A stretch of DNA of 7,928 nt, taken from assembly GCA_945901195.1 (NCBI GenBank), contig CAMDKB010000212.1, positions 1 through 7,928 of the forward strand. Reading direction: 5' to 3'. The translations under genes and the position numbers were made by a program. Each line of letters begins with the position of its first letter. Positions within the stretch are counted from its first letter, which is position 1. Shown here piece by piece: positions 1-7,180 of this stretch. The notes below the pieces were generated by a model. That model did not search any database and had not been told where the DNA came from. It was given only the letters and a program-made list of their open reading frames with translations. This DNA is from Rhizobium sp. Q54. GTDB lineage: Bacteria > Pseudomonadota > Alphaproteobacteria > Rhizobiales > Beijerinckiaceae.

Positions 1-850
1 TCGCCACGAGATCGGATGCATTGAACTTTTCGCCTCCAGCAAAAGAGGCGACGTCGTTGCCCGCCGTTTTGTGCGCGATCAGAAGCGGAATGTTGAGGCC
101 TTCAGCGTTATGTGTTGCGCCACGGGAATCGGAAACAGCGACGACGCGATAACCGGCTTCGTGCAGAAGACGCGCCATGTGCAGGCCAACATTGCCAAAG
201 CCTTGCACAGCAACGCGTGCGTCCCGGTCAAGTCCCAGCTGGCTTTCGAGCCTGCGCAGCAAATAAAATCCACCACGTCCCGTGGCATCTTCGCGCCCCA
301 GCGACCCCCCTTGATCCAGCGGCTTGCCAGTGGCGACAGCGGGCGAAGGCCGCCCGACGATGCGCGAATATTCATCAGTCATCCAGCCCATGACAGTCGC
401 ATTCGTGTTCACATCGGGCGCGATGATGTCGCGCTCTGGACCCACAACATGAAACAATTGCTTGATGAAAGCTCGGGACAAGCGTTCGAGCTCAGCGCGG
501 GACAATGTAGCAGGATCAACGCGGATCGCGCCTTTTCCGCCGCCATAAGGGAGCGCCAGCAGCGCGCATTTGAATGTCATCCAGAAGGCGAGCGACATGA
601 CTTCATCAAGGCAGGATGCGGGATGAAACCGCACACCACCCTTGGTCGGACCCCGTTTGGAATCATACCGGCATCGCCATCCGGTGAACGAACGTAGTGA
701 GCCGTCGTCCATCGGAATGGTGAGCCGGACTTGCGTGGTTTCTTCGGGTATCCGCAAATGCGCAACAGCAGCATCGCTCAATCCGAGCCGCCGGGCGGCT
801 TCCTCAAGATTCAACAACGCTTGTTCGTGAAGGCTGGTCTGTTTGATCAT
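1..850 (-). CDS. Glu/Leu/Phe/Val-type glutamate dehydrogenase, C-terminus beyond window
   Basis: The product should be the hexameric cytosolic enzyme that interconverts glutamate with 2-oxoglutarate and ammonia using NAD(P). The 283 visible residues hold the family's active-site set: TKGGVRFHP with K70, MTFKCA with K94, PYGGGKGA with K106 and APDVNTN with D146, which match bovine K90, K114, K126 and D168 in my recall of the family. The linker TGKPLDQGGSLGREDATGRG follows at about 174-193. The Rossmann segment VAVQGFGNVG (213-222) and the strand ending VVAVSDSRG come next. Full-length members have about 420 residues, so roughly the last third lies off the left edge. The ATG at 850 puts the first conserved helix where it normally starts. 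There is no good Shine-Dalgarno sequence, and the transporter stop lies only 8 bases upstream, so translation is probably coupled. Leucine or phenylalanine dehydrogenase is less likely because the KGGVRFHP and APDVNTN motifs are those of glutamate dehydrogenases. Cofactor preference cannot be read safely. Confidence 0.93.
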   Translation of the reverse strand, partial: MIKQTSLHEQALLNLEEAARRLGLSDAAVAHLRIPEETTQVRLTIPMDDGSLRSFTGWRCRYDSKRGPTKGGVRFHPASCLDEVMSLAFWMTFKCALLALPYGGGKGAIRVDPATLSRAELERLSRAFIKQLFHVVGPERDIIAPDVNTNATVMGWMTDEYSRIVGRPSPAVATGKPLDQGGSLGREDATGRGGFYLLRRLESQLGLDRDARVAVQGFGNVGLHMARLLHEAGYRVVAVSDSRGATHNAEGLNIPLLIAHKTAGNDVASFAGGEKFNASDLVA

Positions 851-858
851 GTTGTGGA

Positions 859-2061
859 CTATGACTTTGCCAATGTTTTTTTAAATGGCTTGTAGAACAA
901 TGTCGCAACCAGCGCGATGAGACTGGCCGCAAACATCACCGCAAATGCTGCCGTGTAATCACCGTTGCGATCAAAAACCGCAGCCCCCATCCACGCGCCA
1001 AATCCGCCGCAGATGTGGTGCACCATCACGATGATTCCGCCGATCGCGCCCATGTTTTTGAGCCCGAAGGAATCGCGAATGAACAAGACCGTCAGTGGTG
1101 CTGTTACAAGGAAGGTGATGCCAAACACCAGCGAGAAAATGGCGACCGAGAGCTGCGATTGATCCACCATCACGAGCAGGAACGCGGCGATACGAGCAAC
1201 AAAAGACGCGGCTGTGCCGAAGACGGGTCCGGTTTTATCACCCCACATGCCCGCTGCAATGACACCGACAAGACCGGCAATGCCCATGAAAGCCAGGAGA
1301 TTGCCGGCCAGAAACGTGCTGACGCCACGATCGAGAGCGAAAGCGACGACATGTGTCGAGACGAAGAAATCATTGAGACCGCAGACTGCATAGATCACGA
1401 TGAGCAGCCAGAATTGACGGGTGCGCATGGCCTCAGTGAGGCTCATACCCTCGCGAACCGGCCCTGGACCTTGCCGCGCAGTCGCTTCCTTGCCGGGCAC
1501 GGCATAAAGGATCAGCGGCAGAAACAGCAAATGGGCAAGGCCGACCCAGACAAAGACCGAACGCCAGCCGATGCTGACCAGAACGGCCGCCAGCACCGCG
1601 ATAATTACGAGTTGCCCAACGCTCATCCCTGCACTTGCGACGCCATTGGCAAAGCCGGCTCGATCAGGAAAAGCGCGCGTCACCATGACGCCCACGGGAG
1701 ACATGGAGATAATCCCATTGGCGACGGCATAGACAATGCCAAACAGCAGCAGTGCGTGCCACGGCTGCGTCACCAGGCTCATCGCGCCGATGCTGGCGCC
1801 CGAAACGACAAGTCCCCAGGCCAACATGGCTTTCAGGCTCGCACGATCCGCGAGTCGGCCCGAATAGAACATGGCAAAGGCTGTCACGGTCTGAAAGACG
1901 AAAACAGCGACGCCCAGGTCACTACGGGTCCAGTTGAGATCGCTGACCATCGGCTTCAGGGTCAGGCCAATCGCCAAGCGCGCGCCACCGCCGATGAACA
2001 GAATCAGAAATCCCGTTGCGAGCACAAGCCATGCGGCTCTCGATGTGGCGATTTTTGTCAT
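859..2061 (-). CDS. MFS transporter, monocarboxylate/oxalate-formate antiporter type
   Basis: This is a 400-residue inner-membrane carrier of the major facilitator superfamily with about 12 hydrophobic segments. The first (about 11-33) contains FIGGGARLAIG. An MFS motif A copy, SGRLADRASLK (67-77), follows TM2, and its second-half counterpart GMWGDKTGP lies at about 271-279. A short charged central loop (about 190-215) separates the halves. Segments such as MSPVGVMVTRAF and ANGVASAGMSVGQ resemble the oxalate/formate antiporter and monocarboxylate porter branch, so a small carboxylate or 2-oxoacid is the likely cargo; this is inference. I chose the ATG at 2061, which directly precedes TM1. The frame stays open to an ATG at 2244, but that would add 61 mostly polar residues and overlap the divergent nuclease gene. 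A GGGAG lies about 14 bases before the chosen start, which is rather far. The gene is first in an apparent operon with the glutamate dehydrogenase. Confidence 0.9.
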   Translation of the reverse strand: MTKIATSRAAWLVLATGFLILFIGGGARLAIGLTLKPMVSDLNWTRSDLGVAVFVFQTVTAFAMFYSGRLADRASLKAMLAWGLVVSGASIGAMSLVTQPWHALLLFGIVYAVANGIISMSPVGVMVTRAFPDRAGFANGVASAGMSVGQLVIIAVLAAVLVSIGWRSVFVWVGLAHLLFLPLILYAVPGKEATARQGPGPVREGMSLTEAMRTRQFWLLIVIYAVCGLNDFFVSTHVVAFALDRGVSTFLAGNLLAFMGIAGLVGVIAAGMWGDKTGPVFGTAASFVARIAAFLLVMVDQSQLSVAIFSLVFGITFLVTAPLTVLFIRDSFGLKNMGAIGGIIVMVHHICGGFGAWMGAAVFDRNGDYTAAFAVMFAASLIALVATLFYKPFKKTLAKS

Positions 2062-2162
2062 GGTGACTTGCGCAGCTCCCTTGTGCCCGACCGGTAGCGC
2101 GATTTGCGACGTGAGGGAACGGGGTAAAGATGAGCTTACGCGAGACTGATAGAAAATACGCC

Positions 2163-2199
2163 CTAAGATTGTAGGAATATTGACGTATACATAGGTTTT
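2163..2199. promoter_or_regulatory. Divergent control region with GTATAC-centred possible operator
   Basis: This part of the 138-base gap between the transporter and nuclease genes is AT-rich compared with its surroundings. GTATAC at 2185-2190 is palindromic, and its flanks extend the symmetry partly (A.GTATAC.T). This resembles the TTGTATACAA-like sites of FadR/FCD-type GntR regulators. On the minus strand TACAAT (complement of 2168-2173) could be a -10 for the transporter. On the plus strand TATACA (2186-2191) could be a -10 for the nuclease, giving an almost leaderless transcript. No convincing -35 box accompanies either, so the promoter assignments are weak. No regulator gene is in view. 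The rest of the gap (2062-2162) shows nothing I can name. Confidence 0.25.
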
Positions 2200-2832
2200 A
2201 TGACAGTGGGAGTTATGCGCGCGTTGGCGATTCGGTTCCCGCATCTGGTGTTCTCCGCTGCCCTTCTGGCGGCAGCGGGCGTTTGTCTTTGCCTTGCTGT
2301 GGCGAATGTTCCTGTAGCTCTGGAGACTTCGGTCACGGCCGCAGCGCCACCGGACTTGCCCGCAAACGCAAGCGCACCCGCAGAATCAGAAGCCGCAAGA
2401 GCGAACCCAAAATCTGCAAATTCATATTATGTTCCAGCGCCTTTGCGCAGGTCGCCTCTGCCCGGTCCAATTGCTGTGGAAGTGGTGCGCGTTCTTGATG
2501 GCGACACATTCGAGGGCCGATTGCGCGTCTGGTTCGGTCAGGAAATCACGACGCTAATTCGCTTGCGCAATATTGATGCGCCCGAGCGGAAGGCGCGGTG
2601 TCCCGCAGAAGCACAGCTTGCCGACGAGGCCTCACAGACGCTGGAAGATATTCTCCATTCAGGCGCTGTCATACTCACGGCTGTCAGTCTGGATAAATAT
2701 GCCGGACGGGTGCTCGCGGATGTGGCTGTGATAAGCCATGACAAGGCCGTGGACGATGTAGGCCAACTCCTGCTGGCTGGCGGCCATGCTGGTCCCTATC
2801 AGGGCGGTCGCCGGGCCGGCTGGTGCAGCTGA
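2200..2832 (+). CDS. Exported or membrane-anchored staphylococcal-nuclease-like (SNase) protein
   Basis: The 210-residue product has a hydrophobic N-terminal segment (about 15-40), an Ala/Pro/Ser-rich linker (about 42-75) and a C-terminal SNase OB-fold domain (about 90-210). The calcium and catalytic residues of S. aureus nuclease all have counterparts: VLDGDTF gives D102 (D21), LIRLRNIDAPE gives R121, D126 and E129 (R35, D40, E43), and DKYAGRVLA gives R170 (R87). It is therefore probably an active sugar-non-specific nuclease acting outside the inner membrane. The ending GPYQGGRRAGWC is typical of alphaproteobacterial members, and C134 and C209 could pair in the periplasm. An alternative start is the ATG at 2215 (M6). 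The first ATG has only a weak AGG upstream, while GGGAG is too close to the second, so the start is unsettled. No lipobox is evident. The gene diverges from the transporter and ends before a bidirectional terminator. The in vivo substrate is unknown. Confidence 0.85.
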   Translation: MTVGVMRALAIRFPHLVFSAALLAAAGVCLCLAVANVPVALETSVTAAAPPDLPANASAPAESEAARANPKSANSYYVPAPLRRSPLPGPIAVEVVRVLDGDTFEGRLRVWFGQEITTLIRLRNIDAPERKARCPAEAQLADEASQTLEDILHSGAVILTAVSLDKYAGRVLADVAVISHDKAVDDVGQLLLAGGHAGPYQGGRRAGWCS

Positions 2833-2845
2833 CCATCAACGCAAA

Positions 2846-2878
2846 ACGGCAGCGCTGCCAGTTTAGACGCGCTGCCGT
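2846..2878. terminator. Bidirectional terminator stem-loop between convergent genes
   Basis: ACGGCAGCGC (2846-2855) and GCGCTGCCGT (2869-2878) form a perfect 10-bp stem around a 13-base loop. The stem lies 13 bases after the nuclease stop and about 50 bases past the stop of the convergent ThDP gene. On the minus strand the stem ends in TTTT before GCG. On the plus strand the next T-run is GGATTTTG, a few bases downstream. The U-tracts are short in both directions, so termination may be imperfect. The left arm plus the first loop bases also make the self-palindrome GGCAGCGCTGCC, an alternative fold. Confidence 0.7.
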
Positions 2879-2888
2879 AGTGGATTTT

Positions 2889-2917
2889 GATAGGAAAGAC
2901 CGCTTCGGATAGGAAAG
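2889..2917. repeat. Short direct repeat GATAGGAAAG, two copies
   Basis: Exact 10-base copies lie at 2889-2898 and 2908-2917, 19 bases apart, in the 3' flank of the ThDP enzyme gene and just beyond the terminator stem. The spacing is near two helical turns. Function is unknown, and it may be a small local duplication. Confidence 0.5.
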
Positions 2918-2927
2918 TCACCAGCAA

Positions 2928-4697
2928 TCACGCGTAGCCGGGGACCACGCGCACATCGACCACCGCGACGCCACCAGCTTCCACTACCGCTATGGCTTTG
3001 GCATAGGCCGCCGGCAATTCGCCGATCGTATGGATCGGGCCAATGCCAACCGCACCCTGACCCTGCGCAATCAATGCGAGATTTGCGTCGGGCTCAATCA
3101 TTTTCTGACCGATCCATTTGTTCTCGACCGGGCGATTGCGGGCAATGGCGACGCGCTCCTGATGCAATTCATCGTTGTAGAACGACGAATTGTTGGAAAT
3201 GACCAGAAGCAGTGGCAGCTTGTAGCGAACGGCGGTCCATACGGATGTGCAGCCCATCAGAAAATCGCCGTCGCCGCAAACGCCGACCGCCATCCTGTCC
3301 GTGCCTTTCAGCGCGAGGGCGCCGCCGACTGATATGCCGGGGCCAGCTGCCAGACCACCGCCACCCGCTCCGCCGGTGTAGTCGAGCGGATGATGCATCG
3401 GCCACCAGTCTTCATGCCAGGCGATGGATGTAGACATCACGCAGGTCTTGCGGCTGCCCAGCGCCTTTTTGAGAGTGAGCGCAAGATCGCGCACAAGAGG
3501 GCGTTCGTTATCGGCGCGTATTTCGAGCTTCACCGGCTCGCGTGCCTTGAGGGCAGGGGCCTTCACGTCCGCAAGTGCAGCCACGAGCGTGGCGACCGTC
3601 AGATCTGCATCAGCCGAGATGAAGTGATCAACCGGCGGAAGGATTTGGTGATCCATCGACCAGCCGTTGTGAACGCGGTGATCCATCGACACATGCACAA
3701 TCTTGCCGCTCGGCGCAGCGTCGCCGAGATTGCTCCTGAACAGGCCGCCGAGGTCAACAACGTCAAAGGCGAGGATGAGATCGGCAGCTTTCAGTGCGGC
3801 AGCAGCAGCTTCGTTCTTGCCCATGCCAGGCGCGCAGATATGCAGCGGATGATCGGTGGGGAATGTCGCACCAACCTTTAGATCGGTGAAGACACCAGCG
3901 CCGAGCTTTTCGGCGAGGGCAACGCGGTCGGCCCAGCCCTTTTCGGAGCGTGAGAACCGGCCATAAACGATGAGCGGGCGCTTGGCCTTGCGGGTGAGCG
4001 CAGCGAGCGTTTCAACCTGCTGCGCGGACGGGCCGACCTGCACGGGCGGCGCAAAGCGGTTCACATCGAAAGGCGGGAGATCCTTGGTCAGCGGCGCTTC
4101 CTGCAAGGTAACGTCGAGGTTGATATAAACCGGACCCTTCGGGTTGGTTTCGGAAATCCATTTGGCGCGCACCAGCGCTTCCCGTGCGGCGGCAGGCGAG
4201 CCGGGCAGGTCGTCGAACTTCACATATTGGCGGATCATCGAGGCTTGATCGCGCGATGTGTGAATCCAGTCGATCCAGGGACGGCGCACGGCGGCGTCAA
4301 CAGGGCCTGTGGCGCCCATGATCACCATTGGCATGCGATCGCACCAGGCGTTGAAGATCGCCATGCTCGCGTGCATCAGGCCGACATTGGAATGGACGGC
4401 GGCGGCCATCGGCTTGTCGGTTACCTTGGCATAGCCCTGCGCGATATGGATCGCATGTTCTTCATGCAGGCAGAGCAGCATTTCCGGCTGAGAATTGCCG
4501 AGATAATTCACGATGGAATCGTGCAAGCCGCGATAGCTCGCGCCAGGGTTCAGCGCTATATAGGGCAGATCAAGAGCGTGCAGCGTCTCGGCCACCACGT
4601 CGCTGCCAAAGCCCGCCTTTTGCGCCAGCGGACCCTGCGGTTGCTCGCGGCCCAGATCATTGCGCAAGGCAGACGCTGGACGTGTGGTGTCTGTCAT
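2928..4697 (-). CDS. ThDP-dependent enzyme, acetolactate synthase/benzoylformate decarboxylase-like
   Basis: This 589-residue protein has the three-domain layout of 2-oxoacid decarboxylases and carboligases: an N-terminal PYR domain (about 30-200), a middle domain (about 225-370) and a C-terminal PP domain (about 400-585). The cofactor-activating glutamate is E79 in CLHEEHA. The diphosphate/Mg motif starts at GDGDF (475-479) and ends at SNN (501-503), with the usual spacing. By eye the PYR domain resembles benzoylformate decarboxylase: NPGAS at 50-54, and HSNVGLMHA followed by NAW, where H102 falls at the position of the catalytic His70. The PP domain shares the S-x-W-T-A-x-x-Y-x-x-P stretch. 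The active-site Ser26 is Ala53, and I see no equivalent of His281, so the substrate or reaction probably differs. A clear AGGGAG lies 7 bases before the ATG. The gene is monocistronic, diverges from the VTT operon and converges on the nuclease. Acetolactate synthase proper is unlikely: no small-subunit gene is adjacent and the sequence is divergent. Confidence 0.88.
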   Translation of the reverse strand: MTDTTRPASALRNDLGREQPQGPLAQKAGFGSDVVAETLHALDLPYIALNPGASYRGLHDSIVNYLGNSQPEMLLCLHEEHAIHIAQGYAKVTDKPMAAAVHSNVGLMHASMAIFNAWCDRMPMVIMGATGPVDAAVRRPWIDWIHTSRDQASMIRQYVKFDDLPGSPAAAREALVRAKWISETNPKGPVYINLDVTLQEAPLTKDLPPFDVNRFAPPVQVGPSAQQVETLAALTRKAKRPLIVYGRFSRSEKGWADRVALAEKLGAGVFTDLKVGATFPTDHPLHICAPGMGKNEAAAAALKAADLILAFDVVDLGGLFRSNLGDAAPSGKIVHVSMDHRVHNGWSMDHQILPPVDHFISADADLTVATLVAALADVKAPALKAREPVKLEIRADNERPLVRDLALTLKKALGSRKTCVMSTSIAWHEDWWPMHHPLDYTGGAGGGGLAAGPGISVGGALALKGTDRMAVGVCGDGDFLMGCTSVWTAVRYKLPLLLVISNNSSFYNDELHQERVAIARNRPVENKWIGQKMIEPDANLALIAQGQGAVGIGPIHTIGELPAAYAKAIAVVEAGGVAVVDVRVVPGYA

Positions 4698-4704
4698 ATT
4701 TTCA

Positions 4705-4721
4705 CTCCCTGATGAATTTTA
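4705..4721 (-). promoter_or_regulatory. Shine-Dalgarno and possible -10 box of the ThDP enzyme gene
   Basis: On the minus strand AGGGAG (complement of 4705-4710) sits 7 bases before the ATG at 4697 and fixes that start well. TAAAAT (complement of 4716-4721) lies just upstream and could be a -10 box, but that would give a very short leader, and no good -35 is seen 16-18 bases before it. The ribosome-binding site is firm; the promoter box is a guess. Confidence 0.5.
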
Positions 4722-4873
4722 TCAGATTCTGCGGCCCATCCTTCATGGAAGCGGCCTCAAGTTTTCACCTTCGCGTAAATTCGAAATGCAGGCAATAGCA
4801 CACCTTGAGCGCGCCAGAACCGCAGACACCGGCCCGACAGTCACGAGGGCCTCGCAAGATTGTCAGATCACCC

Positions 4874-4887
4874 CCGTTTATGAACGG
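4874..4887. promoter_or_regulatory. Small inverted repeat before the VTT operon
   Basis: CCGTT (4874-4878) and AACGG (4883-4887) flank the 4-base centre TATG, 23 bases before the preferred VTT start. It could be a small operator or a leader hairpin. TTGTCA at 4860-4865 looks like a -35 element, but no matching -10 follows at the right distance. The rest of the 4698-4910 gap, which must hold two divergent promoters, shows nothing else I can identify. Confidence 0.2.
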
Positions 4888-4910
4888 CCAAAGTGCGCTA
4901 TGGTGGGCGT

Positions 4911-5741
4911 ATGCAGGTAGTGCCGCCCATCATAGAAATCCCCGCGACCGAGGCTTCAAAGAGCGTAAAATGGAAACGCTTCTTGCCTTTGGCGGTGCTT
5001 GCGGCTGGTTTGCTGGCTGTTCTGGCGAGCGGCGCGACCAAATATTTGTCGATCGAATATTTCCTGCAAAGCAGGACGCAAATCGCAGCCTACACTTCCC
5101 AACACATAATCGGATCTCTGTTGATCTATGCAGCAGTCTATGTGTGCGCGGTGGCGCTCTCGGTTCCGGGCGCACTGCTGCTCACAATCGCCGGCGGTTT
5201 TCTGTTTGGTGGCTGGCTGGGTGGGACAGTGACTGTAGTCTCGGCCACCATCGGGGCCACGATGGTGTTTCTGATCGCCCGGTCTTCGCTGGGCATATCG
5301 CTTTCCCGCAGAACTGGCCCGTGGATCGACCGCATGCGCGATGGCTTCAAGGAAGATGCGCCCTCCTACATGCTGTTTCTGCGACTCGTGCCGGTGTTTC
5401 CGTTCTGGCTGGTCAATCTTGCCCCGGCATTGTTGGGGGTGCCTTTGACCACGTTCGCCTGGACTACATTTGTGGGCGTCATCCCCGGCACCTATGCCTA
5501 TTCGCTCGCTGGCGCTGGCCTCGATTCTGTCGTCATGGCGCAAAAACACGCCCACGAGGCCTGTCTTGCGGCTGGAGGCCAGGGCTGCAAGCTGAGCCTG
5601 ACTCCAGCATCGCTCGTGACAAAGGAGATGATCCTTGGCTTTGCCGCCATCGGGCTTGCGGCGCTCATTCCTGTGCTATTGAAGAAATGGCGGGGGCGCA
5701 CGCCAGAGGCCTCGGGCGCTGGAACTGGAACGCAAGCATGA
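4911..5741 (+). CDS. VTT-domain (TVP38/TMEM64, SNARE-associated) inner-membrane protein
   Basis: This 276-residue protein has a basic N-terminus, a first transmembrane helix (about 23-42) and a central VTT domain (about 75-205). The family signatures are SVPGALLLTIAGGFLFGG (84-101), FLRLVPVFPFWLVN (156-169) and GVIPGTYAYSLAG (189-201), which include re-entrant-like glycine-rich segments. A final helix (about 240-257) is followed by a basic tail. The DedA/TVP38 superfamily is linked to lipid scrambling and membrane homeostasis; the exact role here is unknown. The polar loop at about 205-240 carries two cysteines, C218 and C226, which is notable beside a disulfide-type flavoprotein gene. The frame also offers a GTG at 4893, giving 6 extra residues. 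I prefer the ATG at 4911, although the GGTGGG in front of it is very close. The stop overlaps the next start by four bases (ATGA), so the two genes are translationally coupled. Confidence 0.9.
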   Translation: MQVVPPIIEIPATEASKSVKWKRFLPLAVLAAGLLAVLASGATKYLSIEYFLQSRTQIAAYTSQHIIGSLLIYAAVYVCAVALSVPGALLLTIAGGFLFGGWLGGTVTVVSATIGATMVFLIARSSLGISLSRRTGPWIDRMRDGFKEDAPSYMLFLRLVPVFPFWLVNLAPALLGVPLTTFAWTTFVGVIPGTYAYSLAGAGLDSVVMAQKHAHEACLAAGGQGCKLSLTPASLVTKEMILGFAAIGLAALIPVLLKKWRGRTPEASGAGTGTQA

Positions 5742-7162
5742 GCGAAATACTGACGCCCGACCTGTGCATCGTGGGCGCGGGCTCCGGCGGACTTAGCGTT
5801 GCCGCTGCGGCGGCGGCTATGGGCGTACCTGTCGTAGTCATCGAAAAAGGCGAGATGGGCGGCGATTGCCTGAACTATGGCTGCGTGCCTTCCAAGGCGC
5901 TGATTGCGGCGGGCCACATAGCGCAAGCGATGCGCGAAGGTGAGAAATTCGGCATTCACGCCGTCGAACCGCGTGTCGATATGAGCCGGGTGCATGACCA
6001 TGTTCATGACGTTATCGCGGCCATCGCTCATAATGACAGCGAAGCCCGGTTCACCGTCATGGGCGTGAAAGTCATCCGCGCGGCGGGCAAGTTTATTTCA
6101 AAGGACACCCTGGAAGCAGGCAGCTTTCAGGTGAAGGCGCGTCGCTTTGTGATCGCCACTGGATCATCGTCTGCAACCCCGCCCATTGCGGGCCTTGATC
6201 AGGTTCGCTTCCTGACCAATGAGACCGTGTTCGATCTAGAGGAGCTGCCCTCCCGTTTGGTCGTAATCGGCGGCGGCCCCATCGGCATGGAACTGGCGCA
6301 GGCCTTCCGCCGCCTCGGTGCCGATGTGATCATACTGGAAGGGGCCCATGCCCTTTCGCGTGAAGATCCAGAGCTTGCGCAGGTAGCCATCGCCCAATTG
6401 CGGGCGGAAGGCGTCGATATTCGCTTGAACGTCAAGATCGCCCGGGTGGAGGCGCGCGGCGGCGGAGCACGTGTTGTGCTTGCCGGGCATGAGATCGAAG
6501 AAACAATTGACGGTTCGCATTTGTTGATCGCAGCCGGCCGCAATCCCAATGTGCACAATCTGGGCCTTGAAACAGCAGGCGTGCAATTTGATCGCAAAGG
6601 CATCAAGGTCTCGAAAAGCCTGCGCACGTCGAACCGCCGCATTTATGCCATCGGCGATGTGACGGGAGAGGCCGCATTCACTCATGCCGCCAATTACCAC
6701 GCGGGTCTGGTGCTGCGCGCAACATTGTTTCGGCTGCCCGTTAAGCTGGAGCCTCGCCTCATCCCACGAGTGACGTACACTGATCCGGAAATCGCGATGG
6801 CCGGTCTTTCGGAGGCGCAGGCGCGCGCCACCCACGGTCACGTTAATATCTACCGCTGGCCATTTTCGGAGAATGATCGCGCTCAGGCGGAGCATGCCGT
6901 GACCGGCCATATCAAGATCGTCGCCTCCGCGAAGGATGTGATTCTCGGTGCGGGCATTGCGGGCCGGCATGCGGGAGAACTGATCGGATTCTGGCAGCTC
7001 GCAATCACCAAAAAGATGAAGATTCAGGATATCGCGGGCTTGGTGCTTCCATATCCCACACTCCAGGAGGTTTCCAAACGCGCTGCCGCGACGCACTATC
7101 AAAAAAGCCTAGGCAATCCGTGGCTCGGTACGGTTCTACGCTTCCTGCGCAAATTTGGTTGA
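5738..7162 (+). CDS. MerA/dihydrolipoamide-dehydrogenase-like flavin disulfide reductase
   Basis: This 474-residue class I pyridine-nucleotide disulfide oxidoreductase has an FAD Rossmann motif GAGSGG (13-18) with the ribose-binding acid E36. The redox pair C44/C49 sits in GGDCLNYGCVPSKA. The NAD(P) motif GGGPIG (178-183) is followed by the strand end IILEG with E201, which favours NADH. The second FAD motif is IYAIGDVTG (302-310), and a dimerisation domain follows (about 340-474). The C-terminal catalytic HPTxSE of lipoamide dehydrogenase reads YPTLQE here: Tyr439 replaces His and E444 remains. There is no N-terminal heavy-metal domain and no C-terminal Cys pair, so a true mercuric reductase is unlikely. 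No 2-oxoacid dehydrogenase genes are adjacent, so a complex-bound E3 is also unlikely. The tail GTVLRFLRKFG is basic and hydrophobic and could touch the membrane. The start overlaps the VTT stop by 4 bases, pointing to a partnership with that membrane protein. The electron acceptor is unknown. Confidence 0.9.
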   Translation: MSEILTPDLCIVGAGSGGLSVAAAAAAMGVPVVVIEKGEMGGDCLNYGCVPSKALIAAGHIAQAMREGEKFGIHAVEPRVDMSRVHDHVHDVIAAIAHNDSEARFTVMGVKVIRAAGKFISKDTLEAGSFQVKARRFVIATGSSSATPPIAGLDQVRFLTNETVFDLEELPSRLVVIGGGPIGMELAQAFRRLGADVIILEGAHALSREDPELAQVAIAQLRAEGVDIRLNVKIARVEARGGGARVVLAGHEIEETIDGSHLLIAAGRNPNVHNLGLETAGVQFDRKGIKVSKSLRTSNRRIYAIGDVTGEAAFTHAANYHAGLVLRATLFRLPVKLEPRLIPRVTYTDPEIAMAGLSEAQARATHGHVNIYRWPFSENDRAQAEHAVTGHIKIVASAKDVILGAGIAGRHAGELIGFWQLAITKKMKIQDIAGLVLPYPTLQEVSKRAAATHYQKSLGNPWLGTVLRFLRKFG

Positions 7163-7180
7163 AAGGTTAAGGCCCATTTT

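Noticed and set aside
71..697. Plus-strand open frame of 208 codons opposite the glutamate dehydrogenase
   Set aside because: The minus strand carries unmistakable dehydrogenase motifs throughout; the plus frame shows none.
1015..2097. Long plus-strand open frame of about 360 codons opposite the transporter gene
   Set aside because: Its product is rich in His, Asp, Arg and Gln with no domain pattern. It is the complement-strand shadow of clearly hydrophobic transporter codons.
2062..2244. Longer transporter start at 2244
   Set aside because: It would add 61 polar residues before TM1, cross the control region and overlap the divergent nuclease gene.
2928..4697. Annotation as acetolactate synthase large subunit (ilvB)
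   Set aside because: No ilvH-type small-subunit gene is adjacent, and the active-site context resembles benzoylformate decarboxylase more than acetolactate synthase.
4805..5737. In-frame upstream extension of the flavoprotein frame, giving a 785-residue fusion
   Set aside because: The extension overlaps the whole VTT gene in another frame and has no recognisable domain. The flavoprotein starts naturally at MSEILTPDLCIVGAG with an ATGA overlap.
6236..7102. Minus-strand open frame of 288 codons within the flavoprotein gene
   Set aside because: It is antisense to a complete, motif-rich flavoprotein and has no domain signature or ribosome-binding site.
5738..7162. Annotation as mercuric reductase or as the E3 subunit of a 2-oxoacid dehydrogenase
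   Set aside because: It has no heavy-metal-binding domain, no C-terminal Cys pair, no mer genes and no E1/E2 genes nearby, and the E3 His is replaced by Tyr.
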